A DNA stretch of 64,000 nucleotides, from contig CAZEVO010000009.1 in the NCBI GenBank assembly GCA_964515235.1, forward strand, positions 1 to 64,000. Reading direction: 5' to 3'. Made by a program: the position numbers and the translations under genes. Positions 1 to 9,422 of the stretch are shown here, piece after piece; positions within the stretch are counted from its first letter, which is position 1; the number at the start of each line of letters is the position of its first letter. This DNA is from OPU3-GD-OMZ sp964515235 (GTDB taxonomy: Bacteria > Pseudomonadota > Gammaproteobacteria > Methylococcales > Methylomonadaceae). The notes below the pieces were generated by a model. It saw nothing but the letters and a program-made list of their open reading frames with translations, had not been told where the DNA came from and ran no database searches.

Positions 1-140
1 CATGTTTTTTCAAAAAATACTTTGTTTTGTGTATAGAAAAACGCTAATCCACAGGTCAACACCTGCTTAAAAGAAATGCGTGATAATTAAAACCTATTTA
101 TTAACCCCTATTAAACTCCCTAATATCACCAAAGGCTGTT

Positions 141-170
141 TAAACAACCTAAACTAAATTACAGTATAAT
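141..170 (+). promoter_or_regulatory. Candidate sigma-70 promoter of mtdA
   Basis: A perfect TATAAT lies at 165-170, about 54 nt before the mtdA start. The best -35 match, TAAACA at 141-146 with an 18-nt spacer, is weak. The rest of 1-223 is AT-rich and holds no convincing gene. The -10 box is seen directly; promoter activity is inferred. Confidence 0.4.
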
Positions 171-223
171 TGATTCATTAATGCAATTTATTTATTAACC
201 GCCTCGCTAATTCTGGAGTTTCT

Positions 224-1081
224 GTGAAAAAATTACTCTTTCAATTTGATACCGACCTCTTACCTTCTGCTTTCGATACGGTTGTTGCCTATGATGCCGG
301 CGTTGATCATGTCATCGCTTATGCCGGTCTCACCCCAGAAACGGTTAAACCACAAGTCGAGGGTTGTATTTTCACCCGCGCTCCTAAAGACAAAAAGAAT
401 ACCGCTATTTTTGTCGGCGGGAGCCAAATGCACGCTGGACAAAAGCTGTTTAATCACATTCAACAATACTTTTTTTCAAACTTTCGTGTCTCAATCATGC
501 TTGACAGTAATGGCAGCAACACCACGGCTGCAGCTGGCGTGGCAAAATTAACCCGTGGCGGTTCTTTAAAAAATAAAAACGCTATCGTTCTAGCAGGCAC
601 TGGCCCTGTCGGACAACGAGCAGCGGCCATGCTGGCACTGGAAGGTGCCCACGTCACCCTCACATCTCGCTCATTTGAGAAAGCACAAAAAGCCTGTCAA
701 GCTATAAACCAACGTTTTAATGTGACTGTCAACCCTATTGAAGCCATCAACAATCGTGCACGCGCTGAAGCCATTGCACAATCACATATTATTTTCTCTG
801 CTGGTGCGGCCAACATAGAATTACTTGAAGAAGAACACTGGAAAGATAATTCCCAGCTTGAACTCATTGCCGACGCTAACGCATCCCCCCCCATCGGTAT
901 CGGTGGAACTGACATGATGGATCGAGGCGCCATCCGACATGGCACAATTGTATGGGGTGCCATTGGCTTTGGCACCTTAAAACTAGCCTTACATAAAGCT
1001 TGTATTAATCAGCTTTTTGAAAGCAATGACTTGGTACTTGATGCAGAGGAAATATTCCGATTGGCAAAATCAATGGCATAA
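224..1081 (+). CDS. mtdA: NADP-dependent methylene-H4F/methylene-H4MPT dehydrogenase MtdA
   Basis: MtdA is a cytoplasmic enzyme that oxidises or reduces methylene-tetrahydrofolate (and methylene-tetrahydromethanopterin) with NADP(H), at the branch between C1 oxidation and assimilation. The 285-residue product starts MKKLLFQFDTD and contains MLDSNGSNTTAAAGVA and the Rossmann motif LAGTGPVG. These match MtdA of Methylobacterium from memory, and the length fits (about 288). MtdB has a different N-terminus. The start is GTG at 224, with CTGGAG at 213-218 as ribosome binding site. It is the first gene of a C1 cluster with gck, glyA and fhs. The usual partner, cyclohydrolase fch, is not in the window. 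Confidence 0.93.
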   Translation: MKKLLFQFDTDLLPSAFDTVVAYDAGVDHVIAYAGLTPETVKPQVEGCIFTRAPKDKKNTAIFVGGSQMHAGQKLFNHIQQYFFSNFRVSIMLDSNGSNTTAAAGVAKLTRGGSLKNKNAIVLAGTGPVGQRAAAMLALEGAHVTLTSRSFEKAQKACQAINQRFNVTVNPIEAINNRARAEAIAQSHIIFSAGAANIELLEEEHWKDNSQLELIADANASPPIGIGGTDMMDRGAIRHGTIVWGAIGFGTLKLALHKACINQLFESNDLVLDAEEIFRLAKSMA

Positions 1082-1146
1082 AAAATATTTGTCTAATAAA
1101 GTTCATAACTTTAATACGATTCCGCTAAGAATCAAAATTAAAGCGA

Positions 1147-2517
1147 ATGACAAAAAGTTTATCAGCCCATTTAAGAAATCGAGCAATTCGTCTGTTTAAT
1201 GCCGGCCTAACTGCAGCAGACCCCTACAATGCCATTAAACAGTTTCTCTCCTACTCATCAAAACAATTAACCATAACAACACGTCATAACAACACAATAC
1301 AAAAACGAAGCGAGAATTGGTCCAAAGTTCATTTAGTAGCCCTGGGAAAAGCAGCTTGTAAAATGGCTCTTTCATCGCATGAAATTATTCCATCTCATTT
1401 ACTCAGCCCCGACAATGTTGTTATTACAAACTATGAAAATGTTCGGTCTGATCCTCATTTAAATATCATCGGTGCCGGCCACCCAACACCTGATCAATCT
1501 GGATTTTTCGCGGCTAAAAAAATCATTGAAATAGCACAGAATGCTAAAAAAAATGAATTGGTTTTAGTACTTTTAAGTGGTGGTGGCTCAGCACTTGCTC
1601 CTTACCCTGCCCACCCAATCAGCTTTATCGAAAAACTAGCTCTTAACGATTTATTACTAACCTCCAGAGCAACTATTCAAGAAATAAATACCGTTAGAAA
1701 ACATTTTTCAGCTCTGAAAGGCGGTCAACTAATTAAACATATCCGACCTGCGGATGTACATACTTTAATTTTATCTGATGTTATTGATAATGACCCCAGT
1801 AGCATAGCGAGTGGCCCGACAGTACCTGACCCAACAACATTCTTAGACGTTATTACAATTTTGAAAAAATATGCACTCTGGGATCAACTCCCAGAAACAC
1901 TACTAACTTTTTGCAAACAAGGGCTTGCCAACCCAAACCATGAGACTTTAAAACATCATTCATACCCAAATTATAAACAGCACCTAAGTATCATTGGCTC
2001 AAATATGATGAGTTTAAATCGTATCATTTTGCTCGCCAAAAAATACCATTATGAAACCCACCTCTACAGTAGTAAACTATCGGGTGAAGCTAAAGATGAG
2101 GCAAAAGAAATACTTTTATTTGCCCAAAAAATTATTAGCCAAAAATTAACCAAACCAACGATCATTATTGCCGGTGGGGAGACCACTGTCACTCTTAATG
2201 GCCAAGGAGTTGGGGGTAGGAATCAAGAGATGGCATTAGCCTTTAGTATTGCTGTTGAACATTATGGACTAGCTGCTGCTGACTGGATATTTTTAAGCGC
2301 AGGAACTGATGGACGTGATGGCCCTACTAATGCTGCAGGGGCAATAGTTGATCCCTTATCTTTTAATCGTATGATTAAGGCAGCTATTGATCCAACAAAA
2401 TTTTTGGCAGAAAACGACTCAAATACAGCCCTTGGCTATTCAAATGATTTATTTATTACAGGGTCAACCGGCACTAACGTTGCTGATTTACAAATTTTAA
2501 TACTACAGCCTTTTTAA
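1147..2517 (+). CDS. gck: Glycerate 2-kinase, GckA/MOFRL type
   Basis: This enzyme phosphorylates D-glycerate to 2-phosphoglycerate, the step by which serine-cycle carbon enters lower glycolysis. The 456-residue protein has the class II (MOFRL) fold signatures: GKAACKMA near residue 75, the glycine-rich LLSGGGSALAPYP near 145, the KHFSALKGGQL segment, and a C-terminal half with AGGETTVTLNGQGVGGRNQEM and SAGTDGRDGPT. These are typical of GckA/TtuD proteins. It lies 65 nt after mtdA and 34 nt before glyA on the same strand, so co-transcription is likely. The ribosome binding site is poor, and an internal start cannot be excluded. TtuD (hydroxypyruvate reductase as named in older annotations) is the alternative label; the C1 context favours glycerate kinase. 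Confidence 0.9.
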   Translation: MTKSLSAHLRNRAIRLFNAGLTAADPYNAIKQFLSYSSKQLTITTRHNNTIQKRSENWSKVHLVALGKAACKMALSSHEIIPSHLLSPDNVVITNYENVRSDPHLNIIGAGHPTPDQSGFFAAKKIIEIAQNAKKNELVLVLLSGGGSALAPYPAHPISFIEKLALNDLLLTSRATIQEINTVRKHFSALKGGQLIKHIRPADVHTLILSDVIDNDPSSIASGPTVPDPTTFLDVITILKKYALWDQLPETLLTFCKQGLANPNHETLKHHSYPNYKQHLSIIGSNMMSLNRIILLAKKYHYETHLYSSKLSGEAKDEAKEILLFAQKIISQKLTKPTIIIAGGETTVTLNGQGVGGRNQEMALAFSIAVEHYGLAAADWIFLSAGTDGRDGPTNAAGAIVDPLSFNRMIKAAIDPTKFLAENDSNTALGYSNDLFITGSTGTNVADLQILILQPF

Positions 2518-2551
2518 CTAAAAATTACATTAGCTCATTTAGGAGAACTTA

Positions 2552-3808
2552 ATGTTTAACAAATCGCAAACTATTGCCGGTTATGATGATGAACTTTCTG
2601 ACGCAATAAAACGGGAAAATCAACGCCAAGAAACACATATTGAATTAATCGCTTCTGAAAACTACGCCAGTCCCCGCGTAATGGAAGCTCAAGGTTCTGT
2701 TCTTACTAACAAATATGCAGAAGGATACCCTCATAAACGTTACTATGGCGGTTGTGAACATGTCGACACCGTTGAACAATTAGCAATAGATCGTCTTAAA
2801 AAACTATTTACCGCTGACTATGCTAACGTTCAACCTCATTCTGGCTCACAAGCCAATATGGCTGTATACATGGCTTTATTACAACCCCATGAGACTATTC
2901 TCGGTCTAAGTCTTGCTGACGGTGGTCACTTAACACATGGCGCAAAACCTAACTTCTCAGGGAAAGTCTATAATGCCATCCAATACGGGTTAAATAGTTC
3001 AACCGGTGAAATTGATTATGACCAAGTACAAGCACTTGCCCAAGAACATCAACCTAGAATGATAGTCGCGGGGTTCTCTGCTTACTCGAGAGTCGTTGAT
3101 TGGGCCCGTTTCAGAGCCATTGCCGATGAAGTCGGTGCTTACTTATTAGTCGATATGGCTCATGTTGCTGGTTTAGTCGCTGCCGGCTTGTATCCTAATC
3201 CCATTCCTTTTGCTGATATTGTAACCAGCACTACCCATAAAAGTCTCAGAGGACCGCGTGGCGGCTTTATTATTTGTAAAAGTAATCCTGATATTGAGAA
3301 AAAATTAAACTCAATGATCTTCCCAGGTATTCAAGGTGGCCCCTTAATGCATGTGATTGCAGCTAAAGCGATAGCTTTTAAAGAAGCACAAGAACCAAGC
3401 TTTAAAGACTACCAAAAACAAGTTATTAGCAATGCGCAAGCCATGGCCGAAGTTTTTATCAGCCGCGGTTATGATATCGTTTCCGGAGGGACAAATAACC
3501 ATCTGTTGCTTATTTCATTAGTTGCCCATGGCATGACCGGTAAGGCCGCTGACGAAGCGTTAGGAAAGGCCCACATTACGGTTAACAAAAATGCTGTTCC
3601 CAATGACCCCCAGTCTCCCTTTATTACCAGCGGCATCCGTGTCGGCACACCCGCTCCTACCACACGAGGCTTTAAAGAGAACGAAATTAGATTAGTCGCT
3701 AATTTAATGTGCGACGTACTTGATAACATTGATAATGAAACCATTATTAATGAAGTTAGAGAACAAGTTACTCAACTCTGTGCACGGTTCCCAGTTTATT
3801 CCAGCTAA
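2552..3808 (+). CDS. glyA: Serine hydroxymethyltransferase
   Basis: GlyA is a PLP enzyme that joins glycine and methylene-tetrahydrofolate to make serine, the entry reaction of the serine cycle and a general C1 source. The 418-residue length is standard. Visible signatures are IELIASENYAS near the N-terminus, the GYPHKRYYGGCEHVD substrate loop, the PLP-lysine motif TSTTHKSLRGPRGG near residue 230, and FPGIQGGPLMH. AGGAGA lies 7 nt before the ATG. Its place between gck and fhs supports an assimilatory role beyond housekeeping, although no second glyA can be looked for outside this window. Confidence 0.96.
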   Translation: MFNKSQTIAGYDDELSDAIKRENQRQETHIELIASENYASPRVMEAQGSVLTNKYAEGYPHKRYYGGCEHVDTVEQLAIDRLKKLFTADYANVQPHSGSQANMAVYMALLQPHETILGLSLADGGHLTHGAKPNFSGKVYNAIQYGLNSSTGEIDYDQVQALAQEHQPRMIVAGFSAYSRVVDWARFRAIADEVGAYLLVDMAHVAGLVAAGLYPNPIPFADIVTSTTHKSLRGPRGGFIICKSNPDIEKKLNSMIFPGIQGGPLMHVIAAKAIAFKEAQEPSFKDYQKQVISNAQAMAEVFISRGYDIVSGGTNNHLLLISLVAHGMTGKAADEALGKAHITVNKNAVPNDPQSPFITSGIRVGTPAPTTRGFKENEIRLVANLMCDVLDNIDNETIINEVREQVTQLCARFPVYSS

Positions 3809-3871
3809 ACTTTTATCACCATTTCTTTTAACCCCACTATTTTTTAATTCATTTTGTCTGGAGCCATAACT

Positions 3872-5545
3872 ATGTCTGATATTGAAATTGCTCAACAAGC
3901 TGCAAAAAAACCTATTTTGGAGCTTGCTCAAGAACAATACGGTATTGATTTCGAACATCTGGATCCGTTTGGCCACTATAAAGCTAAACTTTCTCTTGAT
4001 TACATCGATAGCCTTTCAGGTCAGCCCGATGGAAAGCTTATTCTGGTTACAGCCATCAGCCCAACACCTGCTGGTGAAGGTAAAACAACGACTACTGTGG
4101 GTCTGACTGATGCGATGAATCAATTAGGAAAGAAAACGATTTGTTGCCTTAGAGAACCTTCACTCGGTCCTTGCTTTGGTATTAAAGGAGGCGCTGCAGG
4201 AGGAGGCTATTCTCAAGTTATTCCGATGGAAGATATTAATCTTCATTTTACCGGCGACTTTCATGCGATTGGTGTTGCTCACAATCTACTTTCTGCTCTC
4301 ATTGACAATCACATTCACCAAGGTAATTCACTTGCTATTGATTCAAGACGTATTCAATGGAAGCGCGTCGTTGATATGAATGACCGTGCTTTACGCAGTA
4401 TTACTGTCGGCATGGGCGGCCCTCTAAACGGTTTTCTCCGCTCAGATGGTTATGACATCGTTGTTGCCTCTGAAATTATGGCAATCTTATGCTTGGCAAC
4501 TAGCCGTTCTGACTTAAAGAAACGCTTAGGTCGAATTATTATTGGTTATAAACATGATGGTATCACCCCTGTTTTTGCTAGTGATTTAAAAGCAGAAGGC
4601 GCGATGTCCGCTCTCCTTAAAGATGCGATCAAACCTAATCTTGTACAAACGCTGGAAAATAATATTGCACTGATTCACGGCGGGCCCTTTGCCAATATTG
4701 CGCACGGCTGTAATACCGTAACTGCAACGAAAACAGCTTTAAAATTAGCTGATTATACGATCACGGAAGCCGGTTTCGGCGCGGATTTAGGCGCTGAAAA
4801 ATTTATCAATATTAAATGCCGAAAATCCGGCATTACCCCATCCGCTGTTGTCTTAGTCGCTACTATCCGAGCATTAAAATTTCATGGTGGTATTGACAAA
4901 GAAAATCTAAATAATGAAAACCTTGAAGCACTAAAACAGGGCTTTGAAAACCTAGAACGCCACCATAACAATATCACCAAACAATATGGCCTTCCCTGTG
5001 TTATTTGTATTAATCATTTCACCTTTGACAGCGAGGAGGAAATCCAATTACTTCAGGAGTTGTGTCAACATATTGGTGCTCAATGCATCATTTCTAAACA
5101 CTGGGCTCAAGGTGGTGCCGGTGCTTTAAAACTCGCAGAAAAAATCGTTGATATTGTTGATAACAGAACTCCTAGCTTTAACTATGTCTATGACAATGAG
5201 GATAGTCTCTGGAGCAAAATCACTACGATTGCCACTAAGCTATATGGAGCCAGCGAAGTCACAGCCCCACTTAAAATCAGACAACAAATTGATCGTTGGG
5301 AAAAAGATTACGGCTCCTTTCCCGTCTGCATCGCAAAAACCCAGATGTCATTTTCAACTGATCCAAATGCAAAAGGTGCGCCATCTGGTCATACATTTGA
5401 AATTAGAGAGGTCCGTTTAGCAAATGGTGCAGAGTTTATGGTTGCCATAGCAGGGAATATGATGACGATGCCAGGACTACCAAAATCCCCTGCGGCTGAA
5501 AGAATCGATATTGAAGATGATGGGACCATAACAGGATTATTTTAG
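3872..5545 (+). CDS. fhs: Formate-tetrahydrofolate ligase
   Basis: The enzyme (also called FtfL) makes 10-formyl-tetrahydrofolate from formate, ATP and tetrahydrofolate, and so feeds formate carbon into MtdA and GlyA. An upstream TTG at 3854 would add six residues. I chose ATG 3872 because TCTGGAG at 3857-3863 is well placed and the 557-residue product has the usual family length. Motifs are the P-loop TPAGEGKTTTTVGL, LREPSLGPCFGIKGGAAGGGYSQV, GGPFANIAHGCN, and EAGFGADLGAEKF. It is the last gene of the cluster and converges on tpx. Methylotrophs with MtdA often carry this ligase in the same neighbourhood. Confidence 0.96.
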   Translation: MSDIEIAQQAAKKPILELAQEQYGIDFEHLDPFGHYKAKLSLDYIDSLSGQPDGKLILVTAISPTPAGEGKTTTTVGLTDAMNQLGKKTICCLREPSLGPCFGIKGGAAGGGYSQVIPMEDINLHFTGDFHAIGVAHNLLSALIDNHIHQGNSLAIDSRRIQWKRVVDMNDRALRSITVGMGGPLNGFLRSDGYDIVVASEIMAILCLATSRSDLKKRLGRIIIGYKHDGITPVFASDLKAEGAMSALLKDAIKPNLVQTLENNIALIHGGPFANIAHGCNTVTATKTALKLADYTITEAGFGADLGAEKFINIKCRKSGITPSAVVLVATIRALKFHGGIDKENLNNENLEALKQGFENLERHHNNITKQYGLPCVICINHFTFDSEEEIQLLQELCQHIGAQCIISKHWAQGGAGALKLAEKIVDIVDNRTPSFNYVYDNEDSLWSKITTIATKLYGASEVTAPLKIRQQIDRWEKDYGSFPVCIAKTQMSFSTDPNAKGAPSGHTFEIREVRLANGAEFMVAIAGNMMTMPGLPKSPAAERIDIEDDGTITGLF

Positions 5546-5560
5546 TGAGTTTATCCTGTT
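5530..5560. terminator. Weak bidirectional terminator-like hairpin between fhs and tpx
   Basis: AACAGGAT (5530-5537) and ATCCTGTT (5553-5560) form a perfect 8-bp stem with a 15-nt loop. It overlaps the fhs stop codon and lies just before the convergent tpx end. There is no clean T-run on either side, so termination is inferred mostly from position. Confidence 0.35.
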
Positions 5561-5575
5561 AATTATCTATTTAAT

Positions 5576-6073
5576 TTACCGCAGCGCCTCAAGGACTTCT
5601 TTATAATCAGGCTCTGCGGTAATTTCAGATACTAATTGTACGTAACTGATCTTATCATGCTCATCAATAATAAGAACCGCTCTTGCCATTAACCCCTCCA
5701 ATACCCCCGTTGACATTTCTAGTCCGTAATCAACCGCAAAGGAGGAACGAAAACCAGACAATGGGATAATATTTTTTAGCCCTTCTTGCTTACAAAAACG
5801 ATCTTGCGCAAAAGGTAAATCAGCTGAAATATTTAAAATAACCGTATTTTTTAAAGCGGCTGCTTTTTCATTAAACCGTCTCGCTGAAACTGCGCAAACC
5901 GGAGTATCTAGGCTAGGCACAATATTCAACAATTTCACTTGGCCATTGAACGTTGATAAATTAACAACTTGTAATTTTTGGTTAACTAACAAAAAATCAG
6001 GTGCTGGACTACCCACGACCGGTAACTCACCGCATGTATTCAACACTTTACCCTGTAATGTAATTTCTGCCAT
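5576..6073 (-). CDS. tpx: Thiol peroxidase (atypical 2-Cys peroxiredoxin)
   Basis: Tpx reduces hydrogen peroxide and alkyl hydroperoxides using thioredoxin; in Gram-negative bacteria it may be cytoplasmic or periplasmic, and no signal peptide is visible here. The 165 residues match the family length. The peroxidatic cysteine lies in SLDTPVCAVSARRFNE near residue 60, and the resolving cysteine in DRFCKQEG near residue 94. FRSSFAVDYGL and ARAVLIIDEHDKI are also family segments. It lies 6 nt downstream of der in the same direction, and may be the last gene of the housekeeping run. Confidence 0.95.
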   Translation of the reverse strand: MAEITLQGKVLNTCGELPVVGSPAPDFLLVNQKLQVVNLSTFNGQVKLLNIVPSLDTPVCAVSARRFNEKAAALKNTVILNISADLPFAQDRFCKQEGLKNIIPLSGFRSSFAVDYGLEMSTGVLEGLMARAVLIIDEHDKISYVQLVSEITAEPDYKEVLEALR

Positions 6074-6079
6074 TTTCTT

Positions 6080-7504
6080 CTATTTACCCTTAGTTCGACT
6101 CCGTTTATGCGTCTTAACTTTTCTGGTCTTCTTGACCTGACGCTCTTCTCTCTTTAATTGTCGTTCAGTTAACGGTTGTTTTCTATTTTTGAATGGATTG
6201 TCTGCCGATTTAAATTCAATCCGAATTGGTGTTCCTGCTAGTTTTAAACGATCCCGAAAAAAATTCATTAAATAGCGCCTATAAGCTGTCGGCACAGAAT
6301 TCGTTTGGTTACCGTGTATCACAACGATTGGCGGATTCTGACCACCTTGATGAGCATATTTCAGTTTAATTCGTTTACCCCGTACTAGAGGTGGCTGATG
6401 TGCTTCAATCGCATCTTTCAAAACCTGAGTCAAACTCGGTGTTGACATATCCATCATAGCCGCCTGATAAACTTTTTCTGTCATATCAAACAACTTACCT
6501 ACTCCACTACCATATAAAGCAGAAATAGTATGTTTCTGAGCAAAATTAAGAAATGGAAGTTTAAGCTCTATTTGCTTTTTAATTCTTTCTTTGTGCTCAA
6601 CAGTTAATCCATCCCACTTATTAAGAGCAATGATCAAACCTCTACCGGCTTCTAAAACCAAACCTAATAAACTAGCATCTTGATCAGTAATCCCTTCACT
6701 GGAATCAATGACATAAATAACCACATTAGCACTATCAATAGCCTGCAATGTTTTAATAATACTGAATTTTTCAACGGCCTCAGAGACCTTTGAACGCCGA
6801 CGCATACCAGCAGTATCAATCAGAGTAAAGGCTTTGCCGCGGCGTTCAAAATCAATAAAAACACTGTCCCTCGTCGTGCCGGGTTGATCATAAACCACTA
6901 CCCGTTCTTCTCCTAATAATCGATTAATCAAGGTTGATTTTCCAACATTAGGACGACCGACTACAGCAACATCAATACGCTTTTCCTCATCCTCTTCCGG
7001 GTCTAAATTCTGACCAGGAATTAAACTATTAATTTGCTGTAATAAAGTACCGACACCTCGGCCGTGAGTTGCGGCAATTTTTATCGGATCACCTAAGCCT
7101 AAAGAATAGAATTCAAGTCCCGCAGCCTCTTGATTAAGGCCATCAATCTTATTGCTTACTAACAAAACTGGTTTAGACAGTTTTCTCAACTGCTCTGCAA
7201 TCGTTTGATCAGATGCATTCAATCCATCACGTGCATCAACCATAAAAATGACGATATCAGACTCTTCAATAGCAATTTGAACCTGTTTGATAGAAAATGC
7301 ATCGATCCCTTCAAGGTCATCAGCGATCCCTCCTGTATCGACAACCAGACAATTTCTTTCTCCACGCTTGACATGCCCGTATTGTCGGTCCCTTGTTAGA
7401 CCTGGGTAATCAGCGACCAAGGCATCTCTAGACCGCGTTAAATAATTAAATAATGTAGATTTCCCCACATTAGGTCGCCCAACCAACGCTATTACCGGCA
7501 GCAT
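6080..7504 (-). CDS. der: Ribosome biogenesis GTPase Der (EngA)
   Basis: Der is an essential GTPase that acts in maturation of the 50S subunit. The 474-residue product has the family's two tandem G domains: GRPNVGKST and DTGG near the N-terminus, NKID near residue 118, then a second GRPNVGKSTL near 183, DTAGM, and NKWD, followed by the KH-like domain and a Lys/Arg-rich tail. Initiation at MLPVIALVGRPN fits exactly. It starts 1 nt after the bamB stop, so translational coupling is likely. The yfgM-bamB-der order is the common gammaproteobacterial arrangement. Confidence 0.97.
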   Translation of the reverse strand: MLPVIALVGRPNVGKSTLFNYLTRSRDALVADYPGLTRDRQYGHVKRGERNCLVVDTGGIADDLEGIDAFSIKQVQIAIEESDIVIFMVDARDGLNASDQTIAEQLRKLSKPVLLVSNKIDGLNQEAAGLEFYSLGLGDPIKIAATHGRGVGTLLQQINSLIPGQNLDPEEDEEKRIDVAVVGRPNVGKSTLINRLLGEERVVVYDQPGTTRDSVFIDFERRGKAFTLIDTAGMRRRSKVSEAVEKFSIIKTLQAIDSANVVIYVIDSSEGITDQDASLLGLVLEAGRGLIIALNKWDGLTVEHKERIKKQIELKLPFLNFAQKHTISALYGSGVGKLFDMTEKVYQAAMMDMSTPSLTQVLKDAIEAHQPPLVRGKRIKLKYAHQGGQNPPIVVIHGNQTNSVPTAYRRYLMNFFRDRLKLAGTPIRIEFKSADNPFKNRKQPLTERQLKREERQVKKTRKVKTHKRSRTKGK

Positions 7505-7505
7505 C

Positions 7506-8708
7506 TTAATTCACCCTTGATGGAGATGCTTTCAAAGCAACAACGGATCCACCACTGCCATAAATATATACAATATTATCTTGAACAACAGGTGTTGCTA
7601 AAATAGCCTCGTCAGTCACTTGTATACGTCCCAATTGATGACCATCATCACTGGAAAGCCAGTGAACATAACCTTCATAATCTCCAACGACTAGATAATC
7701 TTGATAAACAGCTGGTGCTGTTAATCTTCGCATATGAAAAGCAGTCTGCTTCCATAAACTTCCACCACTGCGTTGATCTAATTGCCAAATATTACTTTCG
7801 GAATCCGACAAATACAAATAACGCCAGTCATAGGAGATACCTGAGTAAGAAGAAATATCTTCATTGTCCCAAATAATATCGCCATCCATAGTTAAAACCG
7901 CACTCATCCCACCTTGATAGCTTGCTATGTAAACTACATCATCAATAATGACAGGATCAGTATCTAGATCAACTAAACGCTCGATTTGTGTTCGCCCACT
8001 CGGAACAGCCAAACTCGCTTCCCATAAGTTCTTTCCAGTTTGTAATTGCAATGCAACCATCCGTCCATCAGCAAAACCAATGAAGACCCGACCTGCATTA
8101 ATAACGGGAACACCATTACCACGAATAGATAAAGCAGGGACCGAGCGTTCAAAAATCCAACGTTGTTTTCCAGATAATTCATCTAATGCAATGACTTTAC
8201 CATCAATAGTTCGAACAATCACAATCCCATCACTCACAACCGGGCTAGCTAAAACCTCACTGGTTACCTGAGTAACCCAAGTCGTAATACCATTGCTACT
8301 ATTTAAAGCAACAACTTGAGCATTACTAGTTCCAAAGAACAGATGATTACGGCCTGTCGCAATACCGGCTGAAATAGGAAATCCAGTCTCTCTCTCCCAA
8401 AAAATAGTGCCTGATTTTAAGTTAATCGCTTCAACAGTCCCTTCACTTGCTGCACTAAAAATCAACTTGTCAGAAATAACCGGGGCAAGCCTTAGTCCTT
8501 GACCTTTATAACCTTCTCCAACCTGCTGTTCCCATAGAACGTTAATCTCTACAGTCGCGTCATAATCAGTTAATTTTTTAGGGGGGATAGCATTATCTTT
8601 ACCGCCTATTAACCCATAGGCAAATCGATGCGCGCTATCTTTTGCAGTCTGAACAGCAGAACACCCTGAGAAATTAAGAACAATCAAAATTAATAAAACT
8701 AATCTCAT
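7506..8708 (-). CDS. bamB: Outer membrane assembly lipoprotein BamB
   Basis: BamB is the beta-propeller lipoprotein of the BAM complex, which inserts beta-barrel proteins into the outer membrane. The 400-residue product has a lipoprotein signal with lipobox FSGC (Cys16). Repeated PQQ-like propeller motifs follow, such as AINLKSGTIFWERETG, ALNSSNGITTWVTQ, ALDELSGKQRWIFE and QLDQRSGGSLWKQ. It overlaps the yfgM stop by 4 nt and is tightly followed by der. Length and order match BamB in other gammaproteobacteria. Confidence 0.95.
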   Translation of the reverse strand: MRLVLLILIVLNFSGCSAVQTAKDSAHRFAYGLIGGKDNAIPPKKLTDYDATVEINVLWEQQVGEGYKGQGLRLAPVISDKLIFSAASEGTVEAINLKSGTIFWERETGFPISAGIATGRNHLFFGTSNAQVVALNSSNGITTWVTQVTSEVLASPVVSDGIVIVRTIDGKVIALDELSGKQRWIFERSVPALSIRGNGVPVINAGRVFIGFADGRMVALQLQTGKNLWEASLAVPSGRTQIERLVDLDTDPVIIDDVVYIASYQGGMSAVLTMDGDIIWDNEDISSYSGISYDWRYLYLSDSESNIWQLDQRSGGSLWKQTAFHMRRLTAPAVYQDYLVVGDYEGYVHWLSSDDGHQLGRIQVTDEAILATPVVQDNIVYIYGSGGSVVALKASPSRVN

Positions 8709-9352
8709 TCTTTAGTTTCAATAATTTCAGCAATTGTTAAGTCATTAATTTTAAGTTGCATCAATGGCGTGTTTCGTCCTTTTCTAACAGCATTCTGGTA
8801 AGCTGTTCGAGCTTCACCGCGCCGATCTAGTGCAACATATAAATCACCGGTTAATTCTTGATAAATACCTTCAAAACTTTCCGCTTGCGTGGGATTAACT
8901 TCTGCAATTAATTGTAGCCCTGTATCATACTCTTCTGTAGCCAATAACAACCTTATCAACCGAATTCTTGCAATATGATTAATTTCTCCCTGCGCACTAG
9001 CTACTAGTTTTGTCAAAGCCTCTTTTGCAGCATCATAGTCCTGATTATCAACTTTAATTTTAGCTTGAAATAAAATTGAAAACTGAGCATAGGGTGTGGT
9101 TTCAAATTGCTGAACCAAACGGTCAGATATTTTTAGCGCTGACTCTGTTTTTCCTTCTTTCTGCGCGGATAATAACTCGCTATATAAATTTGATGCTTCA
9201 GTAGTTAAATCAGCCTGATAACTTTCCCAATATTTCCAAGAAAAAATGATGACAATCGCAGCCACAATCCCGGTAATAATTGAAGTCCCATTGACTTTCC
9301 ACCATCGTTTTAGTGCCTCTACCTGTTCTTCTTCTGTTTCGTAAATTTCCAC
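8705..9352 (-). CDS. yfgM: YfgM-family tetratricopeptide membrane protein
   Basis: YfgM is an inner-membrane protein with a periplasmic TPR domain that works with PpiD and the Sec translocon in periplasmic chaperone networks. This 215-residue product has a short acidic cytoplasmic start (EIYETEEEQVEALKRWWKVNG, typical of the family), one membrane segment at about residues 22-42, and helical TPR-like sequence to the end. It overlaps bamB by 4 nt (ATGA-type coupling) and lies 70 nt after hisS, as in many gammaproteobacteria. Confidence 0.9.
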   Translation of the reverse strand: MEIYETEEEQVEALKRWWKVNGTSIITGIVAAIVIIFSWKYWESYQADLTTEASNLYSELLSAQKEGKTESALKISDRLVQQFETTPYAQFSILFQAKIKVDNQDYDAAKEALTKLVASAQGEINHIARIRLIRLLLATEEYDTGLQLIAEVNPTQAESFEGIYQELTGDLYVALDRRGEARTAYQNAVRKGRNTPLMQLKINDLTIAEIIETKE

Positions 9353-9422
9353 GTCTGCTTTACCTTAATTTCAATAAACTTATATTTAATAATTGGGATC
9401 CAAAAAATTCATTTGCTGTAAC

